A DNA stretch of 64,000 bases from CAWGXG01 sp963826505. GTDB taxonomy: Bacteria > Chloroflexota > Anaerolineae > Aggregatilineales > Aggregatilineaceae. The DNA lies in assembly GCA_963826505.1 (NCBI GenBank), contig CAWGXG010000008.1, positions 1,488,001 to 1,552,000 of the forward strand. The letters are read 5' to 3'. Positions 8,883 to 17,627 of the stretch are shown here, piece after piece. Under the pieces are notes generated by a model, which saw only the letters and a program-made list of their open reading frames with translations, did not search any database and had not been told where the DNA came from. The position numbers and the translations under genes are program-made. Each line of letters starts with the position of its first letter. Position 1 is the first letter of the stretch.

Positions 8883-11800
8883 TCACGTCAGCGCGATCCC
8901 TTGAATGACCTTATCCAGCGCCGAGGCGTGACGCTCAAGCCCCAGCCGCACTAACTGCTCACGCGAGGTGACAGCCTGTTCGCGCGTCTGCTGCCGGAAG
9001 GTGGAATCGGCGCGCTGGGCATGCTTGGCGCGCAGTTGATACACGCGAACCAGGACGCCCGCCGCCCGGTTGAGCACGGCGCCGCCGTCGTCAAGCTGTG
9101 AAGCGCAGTCGAGTGCCTCGTGTAGAATCGTCTGCGCGGCAGCTGCGTCTCCCTGCGCCAGCCGGAGCTGGCCCAACGTCACGGCGAACTCGGCCCGGTC
9201 GCCCAAACGCTCTGACCCGTTGAGCAACACGCGCCCGCGTGCGACGTGTGCCGCGCCGTCCGCCACCCGGCCCAACCGCGCCTGGACACGTCCGAGATCG
9301 TGATAGGCTGCCGCCAGCCCTGCCGGATCGGAAAGACCCAGTAAATCGGCGACAGCATCGCTGAGGACACGCTCAGCCTGAACCAGCGCCGTACGGGCCG
9401 CAACTTTCTGATTATCCGACTGGGCGACATCCGCCCGCCGGACGTACACACGTCCCAACGCCAACCGGAGCGCCGCGCTGTTTGCCTGCCGTCCTAGATA
9501 ACCGGCGGCTTCCAACGCCCGCCGGAGATCGTCCTCTGCCCGGTCGAGATCGCCCAGGCGCAGGCGCGCCTCCGCCAGATCACCTTGTACCTCGACCACC
9601 CGCGCGGGCTGCTGCGTCCGCGCGAAACCGGCCAGCGCCCCCTCAAAGCGGCGCACAGCTTCCGGCAGATGCCCCTGAGTCACCAACGCACAGCCCCATT
9701 GATGCGCCAGTGCGGCCACCAGCCCAACGTCGGTTCCGTCGGGTTGGGCGATAACCGATCTGAACGCCTTTGAGAGCAGATCCGCCGCGGTTTCGACCTG
9801 CCCCACGCGGATCAGGTGGCGGCCATAAGCCAGCGTAGCGCGCACCTGCACCGGACGCGGCACACCTTCCAGCGTAACTGCAACTTGCAGCAGCCAACCG
9901 GCTTCATCGGCGTGACCGTCGAGTCCGCCCAACACATCACCCAGCGCCACCTGGAGATCGGCCAGCGCCTCACCTTGAGGCAGCAATTCCCGCAAGCGCC
10001 GCGCATGCCCGGCGAACTCCTCGCCCAGCCCATTCGCGACAAAAGCCGGGGCCACCGCTGTCACCAGCGACGCGATCACGGCGGGGTTGAGCTGCGGGTG
10101 TTTGCCAAGCTGGCGCGCCAGCAGCCCGCGCACATTGTTCAACTGCGCCGCACGCTCGCGCGAAACTGGTCCCGGTGCGGCCTGTGTATAATAGGCCATC
10201 AGCACGCGGTCGATCTGGTCCTGCTTTTGCGGGATCAGCGGGAAGCGCTGCGCCACTACGGTGCGCACATTCGACGGAATGTGATACAGCGTATCGTCCT
10301 GCTCGACCAGCCCAGCTGCGATCAAGCGCTGGACATGCCCGGCCGCGCCGTTGCCGCCCAGCCCCAACGCAACCTTCTTGTCAAAATCATCCGGCAAGCC
10401 TTGCGCCCGCACCAACAGCTTCAGCGCGGCGGGATCGTCCTGGGCCAGCCGTTCCAGGCGCCGGCTGATATAAGCAGCCTGTGGATCGGCGGTCACATCC
10501 TGCGGGTCATGCTGCAGGCCGCGCAGCACCTCCATCGCACGCTCAATACCGTGCACCTTCACCAATCCCACACCGCGCGCGATCAACCAGGGGTGGTTGT
10601 GCGTCAATTCCAGGAAATCGTCGATCGTGTCGACGTCAATACTCTCTGCGTTTTCCGCGACAGCCAGTCGCATCGCCAGCGTACGCGCCGACTTGGCATC
10701 GAAGCTTTCCACCAGCCGGACGCGCCCCACCCCGTCACGCACGAAACGCTCATCAGGCTGGCGAGTCGTCAGCAGGACGCGCCCCGTTGTTTTCTCAGCG
10801 AAGGTCCGCACCAGCGCACTAATTCGATCCGCCTCAGCGCCCGCTGGAATCAGATCGACTTGATCCAGCACGAGCAGCACATGCTGCCCGGCCAATGCCG
10901 CCCAGATCGCGTCATGAGCCGCATGCGGCGGCAGATCGACCAGTCCAGCCAGTTGGGCCATGATCTCTTGGGCCGTGGTCACCGGCGTGCAGTGCACCCA
11001 CAATACGCCATCCGGGAAGCGCCACGTCACGCGGTAAACGACATGGGCTGCGACGCGGCTCTTGCCCACGCCGCTGACCCCGTGCAAAATCACGATCGGC
11101 GGACCATCGCCGGAAAGGTCACCCGACAGGCGCGCGATCAACTCGCGCCGTCCCACCACGTCGACCGGCTCCGGAAGCCCGATCACACGCACTGGTCCCG
11201 CGCTCCACAGAGGGCGCCGCGCACGATCTTCTGGCGACGCCAACTCCAGAGTCACCTCGTGGCGGTCATCGGCGATCATCAATTCGTAGCGGTCAGCGTT
11301 CGCGCCGGGAATCTGTTTGAGTTCGGCAATCGCCGCGCGATAGGCCGCGCGCACGCCCGCCCCGTTGCTTATATCGGCATAGAAGCGCGCATTGAACACC
11401 CGGGCGTGTTCGTCCGCCAGCCGCCGCCGCGATCCGACCACGGCTTCGACCTGTGTTTCGGCCAGCAGCGTTTGCCCAATCCGGCGGCTGAAACAACCAT
11501 CCAGCACGACCATCCGCGCGTTACCCGCCTTGAACAGCCGGGCAAGCTGCTCGGCGACGGCATAGGCTTCCTGCCCGTCCTCGTCTTCCAGGTAAACCAT
11601 GTCGCGCTCGCCATAGCACACGAAATGCACCACCCGGAAGGCGTCTGCCTCGCCGACCTGTACCGCCGCCTCAAGCTGGGCAGTCGTGGGCGGCATCAAA
11701 CGGACCAGCGCCAGACGCGCCGCGCCGGATGCTTGCAGATCGGTGATCGCGGCCAGCGTCCGCAGCATGCCGTGCCATTCGCGCACCGGATCGAGCGGGT

Positions 11801-11981
11801 TGAGCGCGTCTTCAGTGCCGCCCAGGCCAGCATAAGGCGCGCCGATCACCGCCAGCACAGGCAGATAGCGGCGCAGCAGCGCTCCGCCAGGATCGCCGAG
11901 CACACGGTGCCCGCTCGCCAGGGTGTAACCCTGGGCGGCCAGACGTACTACAAAGGCGTCAGGAGTGAGTTCAGTTCCCAT
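8883..11981 (-). CDS. CHAT - STAND NTPase - TPR protein
   Basis: The protein has 1032 residues. The N-terminal CHAT caspase-like region (about 40-230) includes VVHFVCYGERD and MVVLDGCFSRR. The cysteine (C163) is present, but the position usually holding the catalytic HG histidine is tyrosine (Y123). The NB-ARC-like NTPase follows: Walker A GVSGVGKS (301-308), Walker B VLLVLD ending at D373, a sensor-like GRVLLTTRQ, then a winged-helix region. The C-terminal 450 residues are TPR-like helical repeats. STAND proteins of this type are signal-dependent oligomerising switches in signalling, programmed death or antiphage defence; this one's trigger is unknown. The ATG at 11981 has no Shine-Dalgarno but lies 7 bases after a TATACT, suggesting leaderless translation. 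It diverges from two FHA genes. Confidence 0.87.
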   Translation of the reverse strand: MGTELTPDAFVVRLAAQGYTLASGHRVLGDPGGALLRRYLPVLAVIGAPYAGLGGTEDALNPLDPVREWHGMLRTLAAITDLQASGAARLALVRLMPPTTAQLEAAVQVGEADAFRVVHFVCYGERDMVYLEDEDGQEAYAVAEQLARLFKAGNARMVVLDGCFSRRIGQTLLAETQVEAVVGSRRRLADEHARVFNARFYADISNGAGVRAAYRAAIAELKQIPGANADRYELMIADDRHEVTLELASPEDRARRPLWSAGPVRVIGLPEPVDVVGRRELIARLSGDLSGDGPPIVILHGVSGVGKSRVAAHVVYRVTWRFPDGVLWVHCTPVTTAQEIMAQLAGLVDLPPHAAHDAIWAALAGQHVLLVLDQVDLIPAGAEADRISALVRTFAEKTTGRVLLTTRQPDERFVRDGVGRVRLVESFDAKSARTLAMRLAVAENAESIDVDTIDDFLELTHNHPWLIARGVGLVKVHGIERAMEVLRGLQHDPQDVTADPQAAYISRRLERLAQDDPAALKLLVRAQGLPDDFDKKVALGLGGNGAAGHVQRLIAAGLVEQDDTLYHIPSNVRTVVAQRFPLIPQKQDQIDRVLMAYYTQAAPGPVSRERAAQLNNVRGLLARQLGKHPQLNPAVIASLVTAVAPAFVANGLGEEFAGHARRLRELLPQGEALADLQVALGDVLGGLDGHADEAGWLLQVAVTLEGVPRPVQVRATLAYGRHLIRVGQVETAADLLSKAFRSVIAQPDGTDVGLVAALAHQWGCALVTQGHLPEAVRRFEGALAGFARTQQPARVVEVQGDLAEARLRLGDLDRAEDDLRRALEAAGYLGRQANSAALRLALGRVYVRRADVAQSDNQKVAARTALVQAERVLSDAVADLLGLSDPAGLAAAYHDLGRVQARLGRVADGAAHVARGRVLLNGSERLGDRAEFAVTLGQLRLAQGDAAAAQTILHEALDCASQLDDGGAVLNRAAGVLVRVYQLRAKHAQRADSTFRQQTREQAVTSREQLVRLGLERHASALDKVIQGIALT

Positions 11982-11988
11982 GCCTAGC

Positions 11989-11994
11989 AGTATA
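11989..11994 (-). promoter_or_regulatory. -10 element of the CHAT-NTPase gene, possibly leaderless
   Basis: On the minus strand TATACT ends 7 bases before the ATG, so transcription would start at or next to the start codon. No convincing -35 is seen. Confidence 0.4.
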
Positions 11995-12140
11995 GTCGAA
12001 ACCTGAAAAAAACGAAACGCGCCACACAAGGGATTGAAACGCGCGTCGACATGAAAAAAGTACGCGCACTGCACTCACCGATCGGACAGGGTGACCTGCC
12101 TACGCTTGTCTGACGCCCTGTCGCCCTGAACGGGCCAGCC

Positions 12141-12149
12141 TGTTATAAT
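12141..12149 (+). promoter_or_regulatory. Extended -10 promoter of the FHA genes, leaderless
   Basis: TGTTATAAT (TGn plus a perfect TATAAT) ends 7 bases before the ATG at 12157. There is no room for a ribosome-binding site, so the mRNA should begin at the start codon. Confidence 0.55.
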
Positions 12150-12156
12150 TCCCCAC

Positions 12157-12966
12157 ATGGACAGGAACCGGTTTTCACAGTTTGAGGAACGCCTTCAGAC
12201 GCTTATCGAAGGGGGATTCGCGCGCCTGTTTGCCGGACGTTTGCAGCCGCGAGAAGTCGCGCTGCGGCTGGCGCGTGCTATGGAAGATGGCGCCGATCTC
12301 GACCACGCGGGCAATCTGGCCGCGCCCAATCATTACGTCGTCCATCTCAACCCGGAAGATCACGCCGCGCTGCTGGCCGCCCAACCGGACATCGCCGTGT
12401 CGCTGGCCGACCATATTGTCAGCCTGGCCCGCCAAAGCGAGCTGTGGCTCGACACCCCGCCGGAGGTCGTGCTCGCGCCCGATCCAGCGATTGCCCTACA
12501 CGGCATCCAGGTGAATGCCGCTCACGCCGATCTCGCGCGCCAGACGACGCAAATGTTGCTGGTTGACGACGAGACGCCGCCCCTGCCTGAGGAGCCGCCC
12601 GAGCTGCCGCCCGCCTTTCTCATCGTGAACGGCAGCCGTTACGTACCACTCGACCGCACGGTGATCAACATTGGGCGGCGGCGCGATAACGCCATTGTGC
12701 TCGACGACCGGCGCGTCAGCCGCCAACACTGCCAGCTTCGGCTGCGTTTCGGCCAATGGGTGCTGTACGATCTTGCCAGCCGAGGCGGAACTTTTGTCAA
12801 CGAGGCCCGCGTCTCGGAATGCGTGCTGCGCTCCAACGATGTAATCTCGTTAGGCGGAGTCAAAATAGTCTATGTAGTCGAAGAAGGCTCATCCGAGAAA
12901 CGCCCACCGGCCGGAGACACACAGATCAGCAAGAAACGCGATCACACGGGGAGTGATCACGAGTGA
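12157..12966 (+). CDS. FhaA-like protein: DUF3662 domain plus FHA domain
   Basis: The protein has 269 residues. The N-terminal domain (about 1-125) matches the FhaA N-terminal family (DUF3662; RFSQFEERLQTLIEGGFARLF). An acidic proline-rich linker follows, then an FHA domain (about 150-240) with GRRRDNAIVLDDRRVSRQHC and the conserved SRGGTFVN. FHA domains bind phosphothreonine peptides made by Ser/Thr kinases; in actinobacteria FhaA lies beside rodA and pbpA and links kinase signalling to cell-wall synthesis. Here the rodA/PBP pair lies 5 kb away on the other strand, with no kinase or phosphatase in view. The stop overlaps the next gene's GTG (GTGA). No leader is visible. Confidence 0.85.
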   Translation: MDRNRFSQFEERLQTLIEGGFARLFAGRLQPREVALRLARAMEDGADLDHAGNLAAPNHYVVHLNPEDHAALLAAQPDIAVSLADHIVSLARQSELWLDTPPEVVLAPDPAIALHGIQVNAAHADLARQTTQMLLVDDETPPLPEEPPELPPAFLIVNGSRYVPLDRTVINIGRRRDNAIVLDDRRVSRQHCQLRLRFGQWVLYDLASRGGTFVNEARVSECVLRSNDVISLGGVKIVYVVEEGSSEKRPPAGDTQISKKRDHTGSDHE

Positions 12967-13433
12967 GCATCTCTGTCGATTATGTACTGCTAGGGCTGCG
13001 CGTCGTGTCCGGCGCACTGTTGTTGATTTTTTTGGGGACGATTTTTGCGATGCTGTGGCGCGATTATCGCGCGGCGGCACAGACGGTGGCGCAAGATGGC
13101 CAACACCGGGGGCGACTGGTCGTCGTCCGCGTGCAGGCGACCGGCGGCAGGTTAGTGGACGGGCGCGGCGCGCTGCCTGCCGGGCAGAGCTACCCGCTGC
13201 TGCCGCTGACCAGTCTGGGCCGCGCGCCGACCAACACGATCGTGCTTGACGACACCTTTTGCAGCCAAGAACACGCGCTCGTCGTGCGGCGCGGCGGCCA
13301 GTGGTGGCTGGAAGATCGGCGCAGCAGCAACGGCACGCGCCTCAACGGCCAGCCCGTCACGGAGCCGGTCGTCGTGTCGTCCGGCGACGTGATCGAAGTG
13401 GGCCACACGCAGCTCAAGGTCGAAATGGAATGA
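12963..13433 (+). CDS. FhaB-like membrane-anchored FHA protein
   Basis: The protein has 156 residues: one N-terminal membrane helix (VLLGLRVVSGALLLIFLGTIFAM, about residues 8-30) followed by a cytosolic FHA domain (about 70-150). The domain has LGRAPTNTIVLDDTFCSQEHA and RRSSNGTRLNG, with the phosphothreonine-binding Arg, Ser and Asn in place. The GTG start overlaps the TGA of the preceding FHA gene, so the two are translationally coupled. The architecture equals actinobacterial FhaB/FipA, which recruits phosphorylated division proteins; a similar role here is inferred. Confidence 0.85.
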   Translation: MSISVDYVLLGLRVVSGALLLIFLGTIFAMLWRDYRAAAQTVAQDGQHRGRLVVVRVQATGGRLVDGRGALPAGQSYPLLPLTSLGRAPTNTIVLDDTFCSQEHALVVRRGGQWWLEDRRSSNGTRLNGQPVTEPVVVSSGDVIEVGHTQLKVEME

Positions 13434-13487
13434 CATCGGCGCAGAGCCGCGCCAGAGACATGCAATTTCGAGGGGGAAAACGCACCG

Positions 13488-13979
13488 ATGAATCTGTCCG
13501 CACCAACCCGGCACATCACGATCCGACCGTTTGAGCTGGCCGATCTGTCACAGATCGTCGACGTCGAGCACGCCGTGTATGGCAGCGCGGCCTATTCGCG
13601 CTATGTATTCCGCCAGCTTTACGACTTGTTCCCCAGCCTGTTGTGGGTCGCCATCGACAATTCCACCGGCAAACTGGCTGGGCACCTGTGCGGCGCGATC
13701 AGTGAAGACCACGCGCTCGGCTGGCTGCTCAACGCGGCCGTGCTGGCGCATTACCGGCGGCAGGGCATCGGGCGGCGGCTGGTCGAACGCGGCGTAGCGC
13801 AGTTGCTCACGGTGGGCGTGCGCTGCGTGCGCACGACGACCGAAGTCGGCAACTCGGCGGCCAATCGGCTGTACACCTCGCTCGGGTTTCGCGAAGTGCG
13901 CACGGCAGTCAATTACTACGATGACGGTGTGGACCGCCTGATCTTCGAATACTACCCGCCCTCACCTGCTGACCAGTAA
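13488..13979 (+). CDS. GNAT-family (RimI-like) N-acetyltransferase
   Basis: The protein has 163 residues with a GNAT fold: ITIRPFELADLSQIVDVEHAVYG at the start, the acetyl-CoA pyrophosphate loop RRQGIGRRLVERG (about 91-103), and NSAANRLYTSLGFREV near the end. The layout resembles RimI-type protein N-alpha acetyltransferases, but the acceptor could equally be a small molecule. GAGGGGG lies upstream of the ATG. It is 54 bases downstream of the FHA pair and may share its transcript. Confidence 0.85.
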   Translation: MNLSAPTRHITIRPFELADLSQIVDVEHAVYGSAAYSRYVFRQLYDLFPSLLWVAIDNSTGKLAGHLCGAISEDHALGWLLNAAVLAHYRRQGIGRRLVERGVAQLLTVGVRCVRTTTEVGNSAANRLYTSLGFREVRTAVNYYDDGVDRLIFEYYPPSPADQ

Positions 13980-14074
13980 CGTTCGGACCCAGAGGCACAG
14001 CGTGTCGCTCTGGGATATTTGGAGGACATCCGCGCCATTGGCGCTTTGTGGTGTTCACAAGGAGATTTCATCTC

Positions 14075-14866
14075 ATGGACCTCGGTTTGACAGGAGCAAG
14101 AGTCTTCGTGGCGGCCAGCAGCAGCGGACTGGGCGCAGCGGCTGCCCGGCGCTTCAGCCTGGAGGGAGCTGCCGTAGTCGTTAATGGACGCGACGCTGCT
14201 CGGCTGGAAACCACCGCCGCCGCCATTCGCAGCGAGTCCGGAGGCACGGTGATCGCCGTGCCCGGTGACGTCACAGATCCTGATGTCGTCACGCACATGA
14301 TTGAGATTGCTGCGCAAACGCTCGGCGGGCTGGATGTGCTCGTCACCAACGCGGGTGGCCCACCACCCACCAGCTTTGAGACGACGCCGCCCGACGCCTG
14401 GGAAACCACCTTCCAACTCACTTTTCACAGCGCCGTGCGCCTGATCCGTGCGGCCCTGCCCTATCTGCGCCAGAGCGATCGCCCGGCCATCCTGACTATC
14501 ACGTCCGTGTCGGTCAAGCAGCCGATCGACAATCTGATCCTGTCGAACTCGGTGCGGATGGGCGTCATCGGCCTGACAAAATCGCTGGCGAACGAGCTGG
14601 GACCGTACGGCATTCGCGTCAATAGCATTCTACCGGGGTACACGCGAACCGAGCGCGTTACGGAGTTGATGGCCGAGCGTTCAGAGACGCAAGGCATCCC
14701 CATCGCCGAAGCGACGGCGCGGCAAGGCGCGAACGTACCGCTGGGCCGCATTGGCGAGCCGGAGGAATTCGCCAACGTGGCAGTCTTCTTGTGCTCACCC
14801 GCCGCCAGTTACGTGAACGGCGCGATGGTGCCCGTAGACGGCGGATCGCTGCGGGCGTCGCTCTGA
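14075..14866 (+). CDS. Atypical short-chain dehydrogenase/reductase (BKR-like)
   Basis: The protein has 263 residues with a full SDR fold: a cofactor loop reading AASSSGLGAA instead of TGxxxGxG, GDVTD, the conserved VTNAGG, ITSVSVKQPI, IRVNSILPGYTRTERV and the terminal VNGAMVPVDGG. The active-site Tyr and Lys of the usual YxxxK are absent; the segment reads NLILSNSVRMGVIGLTKSLA. This is the pattern of the FabG-like SDR subgroup known to lack the canonical tetrad, so it should not be called a standard ketoacyl-ACP reductase. AAGGAGAT lies 8 bases before the ATG, which settles the start. Confidence 0.85.
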   Translation: MDLGLTGARVFVAASSSGLGAAAARRFSLEGAAVVVNGRDAARLETTAAAIRSESGGTVIAVPGDVTDPDVVTHMIEIAAQTLGGLDVLVTNAGGPPPTSFETTPPDAWETTFQLTFHSAVRLIRAALPYLRQSDRPAILTITSVSVKQPIDNLILSNSVRMGVIGLTKSLANELGPYGIRVNSILPGYTRTERVTELMAERSETQGIPIAEATARQGANVPLGRIGEPEEFANVAVFLCSPAASYVNGAMVPVDGGSLRASL

Positions 14867-14896
14867 CATCCCTCGCGAGTGTAACCGCGCAGCATG

Positions 14897-14923
14897 AAAA
14901 CGCGCCCGGTTTTCCCGGGCGCG
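14897..14923. terminator. Bidirectional terminator between convergent genes
   Basis: A 9-bp perfect GC stem (14901-14909 with 14915-14923) has a TTTTC loop. It is preceded by AAAA, which gives a T run for the leftward gene, and it lies between the SDR stop and the peptidase stop. Confidence 0.75.
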
Positions 14924-14962
14924 TGTGGTTATAGCATAGCTTGCTGACCGGCGCGCAGCCGA

Positions 14963-16805
14963 TCAGCGTTCGACGGGCCGGTGATTGAGCACGAAGTCCA
15001 ACGGATCCACGTAATTCGTGCGCAAGGCGTCACGATCCATCAGCGGCCAGTGCCAGGGCTGCGTTTCGAGAATCGACGTGTTGCTCAGATCGAAATGCAG
15101 ATGGTAGGCAAACAGTCCTTCGGCGTTGCCCACTTTGCTGATTTGCTGCCCGCGCACCACCCGATCGCCCACCTGGACGCGCACGTCCTCGATGTGCGCG
15201 TAACGCCCGTACATCACCTGCCCTGTGGAGAGCAACGGGTCGTGCCGGATGATAATCACATTCCCCCAGCCGGGCAGCCGGTCTGCAAACGTGACCACGC
15301 CTGAGGCCGCCGCGTAGACCGGCGAATGTGCGTCCGCGTCCCAATACGGCTCGTTCAGGTTGAGGTCCGCGCCAGTATGGTACGCCTGGCCCGAAGTACC
15401 GACACGGTACAGCCGGTCGTAGCCGGTCGCGTCGAACCAGTTGCCGGGCCACACCTTCGTGCCGCTGCGTTCAGACGCTATCCCGATCGGTGCGTCGTAG
15501 CCATCCGCGAGATACTTGGCAGTGGGCGTGATGCCGACAATCTGACGCCAGCGGATCGCATCAAACGAGATTTCAAGCCCGTCTTCGCCGGTCAGATCGT
15601 TGAGAAATACCACGCCCGCCGTCGCGTCGTTGGCGTCGAATTGGAAAACCCCCAGCGGGACCCACACGGCGTAATAGCGCGATTGGCGGATCGGGATCAG
15701 TCAGCTCGGTCGGTGATCCGAGCGCGCCATGCAGTTTGTAACGCGCCTGTTCAGTTGTGGCGTGGCGCGACGGCACAAACGCAGACACTTCATACCAACC
15801 GCTTGCCACGAGCTGCGGATCCCAGCGCGCCCAGACCGTGCTGCTGGTCTTGGTGGTCGTCTTCCATTTCGAGGTCCAGCCCCAGGTTCCGCGATAGCTT
15901 TGCAGCAGCGTGTTGACATCTTCGCCGCCGTGCGCGCCGTCGCGATACTGCGGCTTGTCGGGCGTGACGACGATTTCGATTCCGTAACGCCCGGTAGCTG
16001 CAGGCGGGTTGGGCGGATTGGTGCCACCATCGTCCACAGTCCCCATCGGCACGCTAATCACCGGGAACTCGACCGGGCCGATCGTCCCGAAACGCCACCA
16101 GCTCATCCCGGCAGCCTTGTGGCGGCTAATCACATAGGAGCGCGCGGTACTGATCTCGTCGCGCGGGGCGTCACCCGGCATGACCGGGAACATCGGCAGG
16201 CCATAATCCTGCCAGGTGCTGAACGCCTCGTCCAACACTTCGTCATAGGGGCGCTGGAACGTGTTCCAGTACACCTGCAAATGCACACTGTTGACGAAGG
16301 GACGCCACTCTTCGGGGAAAATCGCCGGTTTGTGGCGCGGGCGCGGGTCGACGGCAATGCCAATATGAAACCGTCCACCGACCCCGCGCCGGATGCGGGT
16401 CATCAGCGGGCGAATTGGGTCGCGCCCAACAGTCCAGAACCCGGCATAGGGTTCGATATCGAGAAGCATGGATTTCACGCCGGTCCGGTTGCAGACCTCG
16501 ATGATCCGATCGGCCTCGGTGGTGACGTTCTCCCCTTTTACGACCGCCCAGGCGTGAAACTCCATGTTGTTGGCTTCCAGAATCCGGACCCACTTATCCA
16601 CGCTGGCGACGCTGTCGATCGCCATGTCGCGGTCCGTGTCAAACTTGCCTTGCCAGTTATCGCCATCGCTGGTTTTCACAAAAACCTGCGTGATGGCCGG
16701 GGCCCATTTCTTCAGGGTGCGGCACAGCTCGTCAATCGTGTCTTCCGCGACCGAATCACCCTTCCAATGCCAGATGCCGATCTTACCGTCATACGGCGTC
16801 GCCAT
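14963..16805 (-). CDS. TIM-barrel-like - golvesin-like - M23 peptidase, one frameshift
   Basis: Removing one G from the run at 15693-15695 joins two frames into 613 codons. The N-terminal half (about 1-270) resembles glycoside-hydrolase-like TIM barrels (IGIWHWKGD, MLLDIEPYAGFW, VHLQVYWNTF). A golvesin-C-like beta domain follows (WYEVSAFVPSRHATTEQARY). The C-terminus is a LytM/M23 metallopeptidase with HTGADL and HLHFDL zinc motifs and the usual beta core (WGNVIIIRHD). No signal peptide is visible at the chosen ATG (GAGGAG upstream). The likely role is cleavage or remodelling of peptidoglycan or a related envelope polymer; an uncharacterised secretion route is implied. The frameshift is most likely a sequencing error. 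Confidence 0.78.
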
Positions 16806-16942
16806 GTTTCGCTCCTCGCTAAACCGCCCGAATCCACTGCTGAGCGCATGGTAGTATAGAACTCGAAAATTGACAATGTCCGCGCGGGTCGCCCCGGCGC
16901 GCAACAGTGAACGCCAGCGCCTTCAGCCGTGCTCACCCGCGC

Positions 16943-17377
16943 TTAATGCCTGGGCTTGTTCTCCCGCCCTTCCCATCCAACCGGGTATAGCACCTGATCG
17001 AGAGCCGCCCACAAATGCCGCGCCTGAACTTCGCTCAACACGGCCCGCCAGGTACTGCGCTGAATCCAGCCCACGACGGTGTACTGATCGCCTTCCCGGC
17101 TATGCACGACTTCGGTATGGGTCGTGAGTGTAACACCTGAGGTGGTGTGTAATGGGGCTGTGACGGCCAGGCCGGTCACGACAGGAGCTTTGTCGGGATA
17201 CAGCAGTTGAGTCAGCCTGAACCACATGATCTGTGCTGCCCGCCAGGTTAACGTGTGTGACCAATGCCCGCCGCTCTCTCCCGTGCCTTCCACCACGACG
17301 CTCTGACCTTTTTCGTCGCCGTGTGCGGACAGCTCCGTCGACATGCCATATTGACGGTGGAGTATGTTCACTCCCAT
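16943..17377 (-). CDS. Hypothetical protein, 144 aa
   Basis: Not recognised. The sequence is protein-like, with a beta-rich N-terminal half (GQSVVVEGTGESGGHWSHTL), several Trp and His residues and a C-terminal WIQRSTWRAVLSEVQARHLWAALDQ helix. No signal peptide or membrane segment is present. The ATG at 17377 is favoured because GGAGAAGG lies 10 bases upstream; a GTG at 17398 would put that motif inside the gene. It stands alone, divergent from the PPC protein. Confidence 0.6.
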   Translation of the reverse strand: MGVNILHRQYGMSTELSAHGDEKGQSVVVEGTGESGGHWSHTLTWRAAQIMWFRLTQLLYPDKAPVVTGLAVTAPLHTTSGVTLTTHTEVVHSREGDQYTVVGWIQRSTWRAVLSEVQARHLWAALDQVLYPVGWEGRENKPRH

Positions 17378-17569
17378 AGCAGGCTGATCCTTCTCCACGC
17401 GATATTACCTGTGATATGCCAGACTGATATCCCTTCAATTCAGTATACGGCGTCTGGAGTCGCGTGACAACTCTTGGTGACGCCGGGGGTATTGTACCTC
17501 GCATCGCGCCAGCGGGGGTTTGCTGCGCGATCATCGTCGGCTGGGCATCCGGTAGGAGCCGACCTGCTG

Positions 17570-17575
17570 TATAAT
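17570..17575 (+). promoter_or_regulatory. -10 box of the PPC protein gene
   Basis: A perfect TATAAT preceded by CTG lies 52 bases before the ATG at 17628. No good -35 is seen. Confidence 0.45.
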
Positions 17576-17627
17576 CAAACAACGAAATCTGTGACCCTCT
17601 CTCAAGCTCATGAAAGGACACGACCTT

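Noticed and set aside
9816..11987. A long rightward open frame opposite the CHAT-STAND gene
   Set aside because: It is antisense to a clearly coding gene with recognised motifs, and its translation has no domain or ribosome site; it arises from high GC.
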